Assembly: GCA_011391595.1 (NCBI GenBank)
Contig: JAABQG010000003.1
Location: 23,898-87,897, forward strand
Reading direction: 5' to 3'
Origin: Hydrogenophaga sp.
GTDB taxonomy: Bacteria; Pseudomonadota; Gammaproteobacteria; Burkholderiales; Burkholderiaceae_C
Length of the DNA stretch: 64,000 nucleotides
Positions 53,313 to 61,091 of this stretch are shown one piece after another. Below the pieces are notes generated by a model. It ran no database searches. It saw nothing but the letters and a program-made list of their open reading frames with translations, and was not told where the DNA came from. The translations under genes and the position numbers were made by a program. How positions within the stretch are numbered: the first letter of the stretch is position 1; each line of letters begins with the position of its first letter.

Positions 53313-54092
53313 ATGCCGCTCGTCGTTTTCAACCAGAAGGGTGGGGTGGGCAAATCCACCATCACCTGCAACCTGGCCGCCATCAGCGCCAGCCAGGGGC
53401 TGCGCACCCTGGTCATCGACCTGGACCAGCAGGGCAACTCCAGCAGCTACCTGATGGGCGACAGCGCCACCGACGCCCAGCCCAGCGTGGCCGGCTTCTT
53501 CGAGAACACCCTGAGCTTCAGCCTGCGCAACGTGGCGCCCGGCGAATACATCGTGAGCACCCCGCACGAGGGGCTGGACCTGATGCCGTCGAGCCCCGCG
53601 CTCGATGAACTGCAGGGCAAGCTGGAGTCGCGCCACAAGCTCTACAAGCTGCGAGAAGCCCTGCAGAAGCTCGGCGAGACCTATGACCGCATCTACATCG
53701 ACACGCCGCCGGCGCTGAATTTCTACACCCGCTCGGCCCTGATCGCGGCCACCGGCTGCCTGATCCCGTTCGACTGCGACGAGTTCTCACGCAAGGCGCT
53801 CTACACTCTGATGGAAAACGTCGAGGAAATCCGCGCCGACCACAACCCCGATCTGGCGGTGGAAGGCATCGTCGTCAACCAGTTTCAGCCCAGAGCCAAC
53901 CTGCCCCAGCGCGTGGTGCAGGAACTGATCGACGAAGGCCTGCCGGTGCTGCAGCCCTACCTGCCCTCGTCAGTGCGGATCCGCGAATCGCATGAACAAA
54001 GCCTGCCGATGATCTACATGGACCCGAACCACAAGCTGACCCTGGCGCTGGTGGAATTGCATGAGGCGCTGGAGGCGGGACGGGCAGGATAG
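53313..54092 (+). CDS. ParA/MinD-type ATPase
   Basis: A 259-residue protein with the deviant Walker A FNQKGGVGKSTITCNL at residues 5-20, DLDQQGNSSSYLMG near 39-52 and the switch region RIYIDTPPALNFYTRSALIA near 127-146. Such ATPases position plasmids, chromosomes or protein complexes using the nucleoid. There is no parB here. It diverges from cbbM across a 167-bp spacer with the candidate CbbR site, so it may be co-regulated with RuBisCO. The conserved domain starts at the chosen ATG (53313); an in-frame extension lies in the promoter region. Confidence 0.88.
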   Translation: MPLVVFNQKGGVGKSTITCNLAAISASQGLRTLVIDLDQQGNSSSYLMGDSATDAQPSVAGFFENTLSFSLRNVAPGEYIVSTPHEGLDLMPSSPALDELQGKLESRHKLYKLREALQKLGETYDRIYIDTPPALNFYTRSALIAATGCLIPFDCDEFSRKALYTLMENVEEIRADHNPDLAVEGIVVNQFQPRANLPQRVVQELIDEGLPVLQPYLPSSVRIRESHEQSLPMIYMDPNHKLTLALVELHEALEAGRAG

Positions 54093-54105
54093 AAAGTCCT
54101 GTTTC

Positions 54106-54135
54106 CATAGCGGGTTGACCCTCTGCGACGCTGTG
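54106..54135 (+). repeat. dispersed intergenic repeat, copy 6
   Basis: Begins CATAGCGGGTTGACCCTCTG and ends CGACGCTGTG; it is somewhat diverged in the middle. It lies 13 bp after the parA stop in a 200-bp spacer that otherwise shows only GC-rich inverted repeats (GTCAGG...CCTGAC near 54167). Confidence 0.65.
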
Positions 54136-54291
54136 AAAAAGCGTATTTGATATGTATTCTGGCGCCGTCAGGCCACAGGGCGCCTGACCGCCAGGGCGTT
54201 GTGGGTGATCTCCTGCATCCCGAACCATGGACGCAGCGGTCCGGCGGACCCCGATCGCGTCGTTTGTCGTCGCGCCGTCAAGAAGTTCTGG

Positions 54292-54714
54292 TCAGGAATC
54301 CGGACTCTGGATCACCGTGCCCGACGCCAGAAGCTCGTCAATGCGCGCCATCACCAACTGTCCCGAGGCGGAGTAAGGATCGAATTCCGGCCATTCGATT
54401 TTTTTCCCGGGATCAAGCTCCTGCAGGCTGACGTGCGCCATGGACCACTTTTCATAGCGCCTGCGGTCAATGCTTTCACAATGAATCAGCTTCACATCGG
54501 TGTGGCGCTGGTCTGCGTAAATGCGTGAATAGAGCCTGGTGACACTGCCGCGTTCGCCTTCAAGCGCCTGCAAGAAAACGCCCGGTCCCTGACACAACAC
54601 GCCCGTGATGTCGTTTGCCTTGTTCCAGGCTTGAGCCGTCTTCAAGATCGAGTGGGTCATTGTGCTGGTCTGCGGGCCTGCAGAGGTGCTGACGTAAATC
54701 ACACGAATAAGCAT
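54292..54714 (-). CDS. BLUF-domain blue-light sensor
   Basis: A stand-alone BLUF protein of 140 residues. MLIRVIYVSTSAG carries the flavin-interacting Tyr7, NKANDITGVLCQ near residue 32 carries the conserved Asn, and GVFLQALEGERGSVTRLYSR near 46 carries the photocycle Gln in FLQALEG. The C-terminal 40 residues are short helices with no output domain, so signalling must be through a partner. It stands alone on the minus strand next to a SOUL-domain gene. The target is unknown. Confidence 0.92.
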   Translation of the reverse strand: MLIRVIYVSTSAGPQTSTMTHSILKTAQAWNKANDITGVLCQGPGVFLQALEGERGSVTRLYSRIYADQRHTDVKLIHCESIDRRRYEKWSMAHVSLQELDPGKKIEWPEFDPYSASGQLVMARIDELLASGTVIQSPDS

Positions 54715-54830
54715 TCCTGCCTCACTCTCTGGTTTGATTTCGTGGCCGACGGCATCGACCCACGCAGCGCCTGTGCCGCAAAAACTCCAGCCATCCTGTC
54801 AGTGCGGGTCTTGGGGGCCATGCACCCTCG

Positions 54831-55523
54831 CTACTGAATCTCCAGCATGATTTCGTTGCGGCGAAACATGGGCAGGGTCCAGGGCGGGTTGTAACGTGCC
54901 AGTTGCGGGTTGCCGACCGACGTGATCTTTTGTCCGGCCAGCCACGCCACCAGCTCATCGGTGCGCTGCTGGACCTTGGCCTCGGTGTTCAAGCCCGAGT
55001 AGCTCAGTACGGCCCAGGTCTTGGCCGGCACTTCACGCAACTGCACGGCCGGGTTGTTGGGTTTGGGCAGAGTCTTCAGGGTGTATGCGCTGGGCATCAC
55101 GAAATGAACCCGCCAGCGCCGGGCGCCTTGAAGGGCTTTTGGCGTTAGGCTGGCGAGCTCGCCAGCCGGCGCGGGCTCCAGGGTTACGGGCGCAGTCATG
55201 GCAATCTTCTGCGACGCGGCCTTGACAGGCTCCATCGTCACCGGTGCGGTCATCGCAATTTTCTCGGAGCCCTTGTCGGGTGCTGAGCCGACCGCCACGT
55301 TGTTGCCAAAGATGTAGTCTGCAATGGCGCGAAAACCCTTGCCCGAAGCCGCGTCCATGTCGCCTTCGACAAAGGTCTCGGCCACGATGAATGCCGGGTA
55401 GCGGCGCAACTCGATGGCGTCATGCCGGGACAGGATTTCAAATGGAGGTTCTTCAGTGGCCATCGCCGTTTTCCCGGCCAGCCCCAGAGCCAGCACGATG
55501 AGGAGTCCGAGGGGGTTTTTCAC
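54831..55523 (-). CDS. SOUL heme-binding family protein
   Basis: A 230-residue protein, GTG start. Signal peptide MKNPLGLLIVLALGLAGKTA ends near AMATEE. EPPFEILSRHDAIELRRYPA near 25-44 is the characteristic SOUL opening. KIAMTAPVTMEP and KIAMTAPVTLEP (near 105 and 125) are the repeated family motif, and VHFVMPSAYTLKTLPKPNNP near 157 closes the domain. SOUL proteins bind heme or act in stress; the role here is unknown. Its start overlaps the stop of the small cysteine-rich gene upstream by four bases. Confidence 0.9.
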   Translation of the reverse strand: MKNPLGLLIVLALGLAGKTAMATEEPPFEILSRHDAIELRRYPAFIVAETFVEGDMDAASGKGFRAIADYIFGNNVAVGSAPDKGSEKIAMTAPVTMEPVKAASQKIAMTAPVTLEPAPAGELASLTPKALQGARRWRVHFVMPSAYTLKTLPKPNNPAVQLREVPAKTWAVLSYSGLNTEAKVQQRTDELVAWLAGQKITSVGNPQLARYNPPWTLPMFRRNEIMLEIQ

Positions 55524-55705
55524 GCGGGCGGGCCTTGGGCATCGTCTGCCTTCAAGGCCTCGTCAACCAAGGTCTTGTCGTCAGTCGACGCGGGGGTCAG
55601 GGCGGGGCGACACATCTTCTCGCCATCCCATTGCTGGCCGCACCAGCAACGTCCATGGCTGTCAATCAGGCAGGTGCCAGTGCCGCAGCATCGAGGGTCT
55701 TGCAT
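55520..55705 (-). CDS. small cysteine-rich protein of unknown function
   Basis: A 61-residue protein. MQDPRCCGTGTCLIDSHGRC is followed by WCGQQWDGEKMC, giving six cysteines (6, 7, 12, 20, 22, 32) in the first half and an acidic, unstructured second half. The pattern suggests metal or cluster binding; it resembles short uncharacterised Comamonadaceae proteins. The ATG at 55705 starts the cysteine region; the longer in-frame extension is proline- and arginine-rich and unlikely to be coding. It is coupled to the SOUL gene by an ATGA-type overlap. Confidence 0.65.
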   Translation of the reverse strand: MQDPRCCGTGTCLIDSHGRCWCGQQWDGEKMCRPALTPASTDDKTLVDEALKADDAQGPPA

Positions 55706-55823
55706 GGTTTTCGGAATCTCTGTGGCGGGGAATGATGCAGACACTACCAGTCGGGGCAATTCCTGGCGTCGAGCCGGGTCACAAAGAAGGGTCGGTTGCA
55801 GGGTTTTCCATGCGATGAACCGG

Positions 55824-56222
55824 TCAGACGGAGGCCGGCGCGAAGCGCCCCCGGAGGTAGGCGATGATGGCGCCCGAGTCATTCAGCCACTGGCTCTGGC
55901 CTGTTTCGTCGGTGATTTTCAGGCAGGGCACCTTGGTGGCGCCGCTGCCCTGCATCAGATCGGCACAGTTCTTCAGGTCGTTCTGGGCGTCGCGCCGCTC
56001 GATCGGCAGGGACAGGCGCCGCATCTCCTGGCGCACCTTGATGCAGAACGGGCAGGTGTTGAACTGGTACAACGCCAGGCTCTGGCATTGTTGGTCCACG
56101 GCCTGTTGCAGTTCAGGTGCACGCACCAGCCCGGTGGGCCGGGTCAGGCGTTCGCGCAGCAGCATGAAAGGGCCGAGCAAGATGCGCAGGATCTTGAAGA
56201 AGCTTCGAACGATGAATTTCAT
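55824..56222 (-). CDS. membrane-anchored glutaredoxin/GST-N-like protein
   Basis: A 132-residue protein. The N-terminal segment MKFIVRSFFKILRILLGPFM is a hydrophobic, basic anchor. The glutaredoxin-like domain begins SLALYQFNTCPFCIKVRQEM near 48-67 with a CPFC active site, followed by GATKVPCLKITDE near 93 (cis-proline) and WLNDSGAIIAYLRGRF near 113. It is probably a glutathione-dependent redox protein at the membrane. It lies upstream of the cysteine-rich/SOUL genes on the same strand with a 118-bp gap. Confidence 0.85.
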   Translation of the reverse strand: MKFIVRSFFKILRILLGPFMLLRERLTRPTGLVRAPELQQAVDQQCQSLALYQFNTCPFCIKVRQEMRRLSLPIERRDAQNDLKNCADLMQGSGATKVPCLKITDETGQSQWLNDSGAIIAYLRGRFAPASV

Positions 56223-56381
56223 GGGGGGTTCGCGGTGAGTGGGTCCATGGAGCCGTCCATGGACCGGCGATTCAACCATATCGGCCCTGGGCTTGTTGGC
56301 GGCGGGTCGTCGCGCAAACACGGCGTCACCACGCTGGCGGCCCCCGATCGGTCTGGCCTTGCCGGAGAAAAGTGCAAAAAA

Positions 56382-56411
56382 CATAGCGGCTGATGACCAT
56401 CCGACGATGGG
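56382..56411 (+). repeat. dispersed intergenic repeat, copy 7
   Basis: Begins CATAGCGGCTGATGACCATC and ends CGACGATGGG. It lies between the glutaredoxin-like gene and the end of cbbR, about 24 bp from the cbbR stop. Confidence 0.78.
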
Positions 56412-56435
56412 AAGAAGCCATTTTGGTCCGGAAAA

Positions 56436-57347
56436 TCAGCTCCAGGAGTCCATCAGCGCGCCGCCTTGCTCGATCAGGAACTCCTTGAAGGCACGGGCGG
56501 CCGGGGACAGTTTCTTCTGGCTCAGGTGCGTCACGTACCAGTGGCCCATGACCGGCAGGCCCTCGATGTCCACCAGCGCGATATGGCCGCTGGCCAGTTC
56601 GTGGCGCACCGTGCGCAGCGACAGAAAGCTCAGGCCCATGCCGGCCATCACGGCCTGCTTGATGGTCTCGTTGCTGGGCATTTCCATCACGACTTTCAGC
56701 GTCGTCTTGTTTTCGGCGAACAGCCGCTCCATGGCCGCTCGGGTGCCCGAGCCTTCCTCGCGCACCACGAAGCCGTGGTCCGCCAGTGCCGAGAACGGCA
56801 GCTTCTTGCGGCGCACCAGGGGATGGTCGGGCGCGGCCACGATGGCCAGCGGGTTGGTGGCAAAAGGGGTGGCCACGCAGTCCAGGTCGGCGGGCGCGCG
56901 GCCCATCACCACCAGGTCGGCCTCGTTGCGCGCCAGCAGGCCAAGGATGTTCTCGCGGTTGTCGATCTTGAGCTGGATGTCAATCCCCTGAAGCAGCTTG
57001 CCAAAGCGCACCAGCAGCATGGGAATGAAGTACTTGGAGGTGGTGACCACGGCCAGGTCGATGCGCCCGCGCTGCAGGCCCACATGCTCGGCCATCAGGG
57101 CTTCGAGGTCCTTGAACTGTCCCATGGCGGCAATCGCGTGGGTGCGAAAGGCCTCGCCGGCGTGGGTGAGCCGGATGTTGCGGCCCGAAGGCTCGATCAG
57201 CGGCAGGCCGAAGGCGTCTTCAAGCTGGCGGATCTGCATGGAGACCGCTGGCTGGGTCACGAACAGCCGCTCGGCCGCCTTGGACACCGAGCCCTGGCGC
57301 GCCACCTCCAGGAAGGTCTGGATCTGTTTGAGGGAATAGGGTCGCAT
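56436..57347 (-). CDS. cbbR: LysR-type regulator CbbR
   Basis: A LysR regulator of 303 residues. The N-terminal winged helix-turn-helix is TFLEVARQGSVSKAAERLFV and TQPAVSMQIRQLEDAFGLPL at about residues 11-50. The effector-binding domain has the typical CbbR segment MMLS-free LLVRFGKLLQGIDIQLKIDN near 116 and EEGSGTRAAMERLF near 196. CbbR activates Calvin-cycle genes in response to metabolites such as RuBP or NADPH. It is transcribed divergently from the cbbY-cbbG operon, the classic CbbR arrangement, with a perfect inverted repeat between. Confidence 0.93.
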   Translation of the reverse strand: MRPYSLKQIQTFLEVARQGSVSKAAERLFVTQPAVSMQIRQLEDAFGLPLIEPSGRNIRLTHAGEAFRTHAIAAMGQFKDLEALMAEHVGLQRGRIDLAVVTTSKYFIPMLLVRFGKLLQGIDIQLKIDNRENILGLLARNEADLVVMGRAPADLDCVATPFATNPLAIVAAPDHPLVRRKKLPFSALADHGFVVREEGSGTRAAMERLFAENKTTLKVVMEMPSNETIKQAVMAGMGLSFLSLRTVRHELASGHIALVDIEGLPVMGHWYVTHLSQKKLSPAARAFKEFLIEQGGALMDSWS

Positions 57348-57364
57348 GGCGGGACTCCAGATCC

Positions 57365-57396
57365 ATCAGATAAGTCTGATGAAAAATTCAATAAAC
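57365..57396. promoter_or_regulatory. CbbR operator and cbb operon promoter region
   Basis: ATCAGA-TAAG-TCTGAT is a perfect inverted repeat (57365-57380) followed by ATGAAAAATTCAATAAAC (57379-57396), a string nearly identical to one upstream of cbbM. TTGGAG, a 17-base spacer and TTAAAG follow as a possible -35/-10 for cbbY. Position between divergent cbbR and cbbY fits a LysR target. Confidence 0.65.
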
Positions 57397-57486
57397 GTGA
57401 TTGGAGTTTATGAGTTCACGGGGTTAAAGTAAATCCACCTTCACTGATACATACACCCCATAGCCCTCCTGACCTGAAAAAAGTCC

Positions 57487-58236
57487 ATGCACGCAACCGC
57501 CCTTCAAGCCCTGATTTTCGATGTCGATGGCACCCTGGCCGACACCGAAAGCGCGCACCGTGCGGCGTTCAACCACGCGTTTGCCGAACTGGGCATGGAC
57601 TGGCACTGGGACGAGCCGATGTACACCGAACTTCTCGGTATCTCCGGTGGCAAGGAGCGGATCCAGCACTACTGGAAGCAGGCGCACCCCGACATCAGGG
57701 CGCTGGACGGCCAGGCTGTGCAGGACACCCTCAACCGCATTCATGATCTCAAGACTGCCGCCTATGAAAAAGCGGTGCAGGACGGCGCGGTGGCCTTGCG
57801 CCCTGGCGTTCTCAAGCTGATCGAGGCGGCGTTTGCCGACGGGCTGCGCCTGGCGATCGCCACCACCACCTCGCCGGTCAACATCAGCGCGCTGCTGCGC
57901 ACCGCCATCGGTCTCGACTGGCGGCAGTATTTCACCGTGGTCGAGGATGCGTCCACCGCGCCCTTCAAGAAGCCGCATCCGCAGGTCTACCTGCAGACCA
58001 CGCAGCGGCTGCAACTGCCTGCGCGGGCCTGCCTGGCCCTGGAGGACTCGGCCAACGGGCTGCAGGCCGCGCTGGCCGCCGGGCTGGCGACGATCATCAC
58101 GCCCAACACTTTCACGGCCCACCACGACTTCAAGGGCGCGCTGCGGGTGCTGCCTTCCTTGCGCGAAGTCAACGTGGCCCACTTGCATGCGTGGCATGCT
58201 GAAGCGTATTTGGCGAAAGCGTCCCTGCGCGCCTGA
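57487..58236 (+). CDS. cbbY: HAD hydrolase CbbY (xylulose-1,5-bisphosphatase type)
   Basis: A HAD-family phosphatase of 249 residues. Motif I is LIFDVDGTLADTESAHRAAF near residue 9-28, motif II is AIATTTSP near 123, and motifs III-IV are FKKPHPQVYLQTTQRL and ALEDSANGLQAALAAGLATI near 160-205. CbbY dephosphorylates xylulose-1,5-bisphosphate, an inhibitor formed by RuBisCO side reaction, so it complements the CbbQO activase. First gene of the cbb operon, 139 bp from cbbR. Confidence 0.93.
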   Translation: MHATALQALIFDVDGTLADTESAHRAAFNHAFAELGMDWHWDEPMYTELLGISGGKERIQHYWKQAHPDIRALDGQAVQDTLNRIHDLKTAAYEKAVQDGAVALRPGVLKLIEAAFADGLRLAIATTTSPVNISALLRTAIGLDWRQYFTVVEDASTAPFKKPHPQVYLQTTQRLQLPARACLALEDSANGLQAALAAGLATIITPNTFTAHHDFKGALRVLPSLREVNVAHLHAWHAEAYLAKASLRA

Positions 58237-58254
58237 TTCCATCCGGAGAACCTC

Positions 58255-58977
58255 ATGACATTCAACACCGTGCGCATTTCCCCCTCGATCCTGTCCGCCG
58301 ACTTTGCCCGTCTGGGCGAGGAAGTCCGCGCCATCGAGGCGGCTGGCGCCGCGCTGGTGCACTTCGACGTGATGGACAACCATTACGTGCCCAACCTCAC
58401 CATCGGCCCGCTGGTGTGCGAGGCGATCCGGCCGCATGTGCAGATTCCGATCGACGTGCACCTGATGGTGGAGCCGGTGGATGCGCTGATTCCGCTGTTT
58501 GCCAAGGCCGGCGCCAACATCATTACCTTTCACCCAGAGGCCAGCCGCCACGTGGACCGCACGCTTCAATTGATCCGCGACCTCGGTTGCAAGGCCGGCA
58601 TCGTGCTGAACCCGGCAACACCACTGGACTGGATGGACCATGTCATGGACCGCCTCGACATCGTCCTGCTGATGAGCGTGAACCCGGGCTTTGGCGGGCA
58701 GAAATTCATTCCCTCCACCCTGCCCAAGCTGCGCGCTGCGCGGGCGCGTATCCAGGCCCATGAAGCCGCCGGTGGCCAGCCGATCTGGCTGGAGGTGGAC
58801 GGCGGCGTGAAGACCGACAACATCGCCGAGATCGTCGCGGCGGGCGCGGACACCTGTGTGGCTGGCAGCGCGGTGTTTGGCGCGCCCGACGCCGACGGTG
58901 GCTATCGCACCGTGATGCAGCAGCTGATCAGCGCGGCGGGCCCGATTGCGCCGCGCGCTGCACCGTCGCTTCCCTGA
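58255..58977 (+). CDS. rpe: ribulose-phosphate 3-epimerase
   Basis: A TIM-barrel epimerase of 240 residues, slightly longer than average because of a C-terminal extension after [40 protein letters not shown] near residue 9 and [20 protein letters not shown] near 36-55 carry metal ligands and the catalytic Asp. [14 protein letters not shown] near 140 and [14 protein letters not shown] near 178 (second catalytic Asp) are present. It interconverts xylulose-5-P and ribulose-5-P for RuBP regeneration. Likely CbbE of the operon. Confidence 0.97.
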   Translation: MTFNTVRISPSILSADFARLGEEVRAIEAAGAALVHFDVMDNHYVPNLTIGPLVCEAIRPHVQIPIDVHLMVEPVDALIPLFAKAGANIITFHPEASRHVDRTLQLIRDLGCKAGIVLNPATPLDWMDHVMDRLDIVLLMSVNPGFGGQKFIPSTLPKLRAARARIQAHEAAGGQPIWLEVDGGVKTDNIAEIVAAGADTCVAGSAVFGAPDADGGYRTVMQQLISAAGPIAPRAAPSLP

Positions 58978-59007
58978 ACGCCTGAAATTGTCCGAAAGAA
59001 GACCCCC

Positions 59008-60102
59008 ATGACCACGCGCCGCCGTTTCACCCTCACCCAATACCTCATCGAACAGCGCCGGCGCTTTCCCGGCGCCAGCGGCGACTTCAACGCCCTGCTG
59101 CTCGACGTCGCCCTGGCTTGCAAGGCCATCGCGCGCTCGGTGGCCTTCGGCGAACTCAGCAGTGTGCTGGGCCATGCCGAGCCCGAGGTGGCCACCAGCG
59201 TCAACGTGCAGGGCGAGGAGCAGAAACGCATGGACGTCCTCAGCAACGAATACTTCACGCAGATGACGGAGTGGGGCGGGCACCTGGCGGGCATGGCCTC
59301 CGAGGAGATGGACCACCCCTACCAGATTCCCGTAGCCCAGCAGCGCGGCAAGTACCTGCTGGTATTCGACCCGCTCGACGGCTCCAGCAACATCGACGTG
59401 AACGTGACGGTGGGCAGCATCTTCAGCATCCTGCGCGCGCCGCAGGACGTGATCGACAGCGGGCGCGACGTGGTCGAGGCCGACTTCTTCCAGCCTGGAT
59501 CGCAGCAGATGGCCGCAGGCTATGCGCTGTACGGGCCCACCACGATGATGGTGCTGTCCGTGGGCAACGGTGCGGCGGGTTTCACGCTGGACCCGAACCT
59601 GGGCCAGTTCATGCTGACCCACCCGAACCTGCAGATTCCGGCCGACACGCAGGAATTCGCCATCAACGCGTCCAACAGCCGTTTCTGGGAGCCGCCGGTG
59701 AAGCGCTATGTGGACGAGTGCCTGGCCGGCAAGACCGGTCCGCGTGGCAAGGACTTCAACATGCGCTGGATCGCCAGCATGGTGGCCGAGGCGCACCGGA
59801 TATTGATGCGCGGCGGCGTCTTCATGTACCCGCGCGACACCAAGGACCCCAGCAAACCCGGGCGCCTGCGCCTGCTGTACGAGGCCAACCCGATCGGTTT
59901 CATCATCGAGCAGGCGGGGGGCCGCGCCTCCACCGGCCGCCAGCCGATGCTGGGCGTTCAGCCGACATCGCTGCACCAGCGCATCGGCTTGGTGTTCGGC
60001 TCAAAAAACGAGGTGGAGCGCATCGAGCGTTACCACACCGAGCCCGTGCCGCGCGAAATCGAGAACCCGCTGTTTGCACCACGCAGCTTGTTCCGCGACT
60101 GA
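59008..60102 (+). CDS. cbbF: class I fructose-1,6-bisphosphatase (CbbF)
   Basis: A 364-residue enzyme removing the 1-phosphate of fructose bisphosphate (Calvin cycle and gluconeogenesis). The metal-binding signature is [20 protein letters not shown] near residue 112-131, and [20 protein letters not shown] near 255 and [20 protein letters not shown] near 292 follow. [13 protein letters not shown] near 95 carries further acidic ligands. Length fits the longer proteobacterial class I form. The prk gene follows after a spacer holding a dispersed repeat. Confidence 0.97.
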   Translation: MTTRRRFTLTQYLIEQRRRFPGASGDFNALLLDVALACKAIARSVAFGELSSVLGHAEPEVATSVNVQGEEQKRMDVLSNEYFTQMTEWGGHLAGMASEEMDHPYQIPVAQQRGKYLLVFDPLDGSSNIDVNVTVGSIFSILRAPQDVIDSGRDVVEADFFQPGSQQMAAGYALYGPTTMMVLSVGNGAAGFTLDPNLGQFMLTHPNLQIPADTQEFAINASNSRFWEPPVKRYVDECLAGKTGPRGKDFNMRWIASMVAEAHRILMRGGVFMYPRDTKDPSKPGRLRLLYEANPIGFIIEQAGGRASTGRQPMLGVQPTSLHQRIGLVFGSKNEVERIERYHTEPVPREIENPLFAPRSLFRD

Positions 60103-60115
60103 TAAATCCTGAAAC

Positions 60116-60145
60116 CATAGCGAACAATAACCATTCGACGCTGGG
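60116..60145 (+). repeat. dispersed intergenic repeat, copy 5
   Basis: Begins CATAGCGAACAATAACCATT and ends CGACGCTGGG; it is one of the copies closest to consensus. Unlike the others it lies inside an operon, between fbp and prk. Confidence 0.82.
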
Positions 60146-60190
60146 TAATGCCTTAAAAGATTCAAAAATCACTTCTCCGAGGGTTCCACC

Positions 60191-61072
60191 ATGTCAGAAC
60201 GCCATCCCATCATCGCCATCACCGGTTCGTCGGGCGCGGGCACCACTTCGGTGACGCGCACCTTCGAGAACATCTTCCGCCGCGAGAACGTGAACGCCGC
60301 CATCATCGAGGGCGACAGTTTCCACCGCCATGACCGCAAGGCCATGAAGCTCAAGGCGGCCGAGGCCGAGAAGTCCGGCAACATGAACTTCAGCCACTTC
60401 GGAGCCGAGAACAACCTGTTCGCCGAGCTGGAGACGCTGTTCCGCGACTACGCCAACACCGGCACCGGAAAGCGCCGCAAGTACCTGCATGACACGGAGG
60501 AGGCCGCGCCCTACAAACAGGACCCTGGGACCTTCACGCCCTGGGAAAACGTGCCCGCCGGCACCGACCTGTTGTTCTACGAAGGCCTGCACGGCGCCGT
60601 GGTCACGCCCGAAGTCAACATCGCCCAGCACCCTGACCTGCTGATCGGCGTGGTGCCTGTGATCAACCTGGAGTGGATCCAGAAGCTCTACCGCGACAAG
60701 AAGCAGCGCGGCTACAGCACCGAGGCGGTGACCGACACCATCCTGCGCCGGATGCCGGACTATGTGAACTACATCTGCCCGCAGTTCATGCACACGCATG
60801 TGAACTTTCAGCGCGTGCCGATGGTGGACACCTCCAACCCCTTCATTGCCCGCGAGATTCCCACGGCCGACGAAAGCATGGTGGTGATCCGCTTTGCCAA
60901 CCCCAAGGGCATCGACTTCCAGTACCTGCGCAACATGATCAACGATTCGTTCATGTCCCGCGCCAACACCATCGTGGTGCCGGGCGGCAAGATGGAACTG
61001 GCGATGCAGCTGATCTTCACGCCTTTTGTCTGGCGGATGATGGAACGGCGCAAGCGGGCATTGGCAGGCTGA
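60191..61072 (+). CDS. cbbP: phosphoribulokinase
   Basis: A 293-residue class I (proteobacterial-type) kinase making RuBP from ribulose-5-phosphate and ATP, unique to the Calvin cycle. The P loop is [20 protein letters not shown] near residue 8-27. [16 protein letters not shown] near 38 contains the catalytic Asp, and [20 protein letters not shown] near 126 and [20 protein letters not shown] near 187 are family motifs. Length and lack of regulatory cysteines fit the allosteric bacterial form. Located between fbp and tkt. Confidence 0.98.
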   Translation: MSERHPIIAITGSSGAGTTSVTRTFENIFRRENVNAAIIEGDSFHRHDRKAMKLKAAEAEKSGNMNFSHFGAENNLFAELETLFRDYANTGTGKRRKYLHDTEEAAPYKQDPGTFTPWENVPAGTDLLFYEGLHGAVVTPEVNIAQHPDLLIGVVPVINLEWIQKLYRDKKQRGYSTEAVTDTILRRMPDYVNYICPQFMHTHVNFQRVPMVDTSNPFIAREIPTADESMVVIRFANPKGIDFQYLRNMINDSFMSRANTIVVPGGKMELAMQLIFTPFVWRMMERRKRALAG

Positions 61073-61091
61073 AGCAGGGGAGACAAGCACC

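Noticed and set aside
51766..54092. Carboxysome operon suggested by ParA beside RuBisCO
   Set aside because: RuBisCO is form II with CbbQO; no shell proteins, carbonic anhydrase or CsoS2-like genes are visible in the window.
57424..59976. An 850-codon open frame on the minus strand opposite cbbY, rpe and fbp
   Set aside because: It lies entirely over three well-supported plus-strand genes; the translation is rich in His, Arg and Gly with no recognisable domain, as expected for antisense frames in high-GC DNA.
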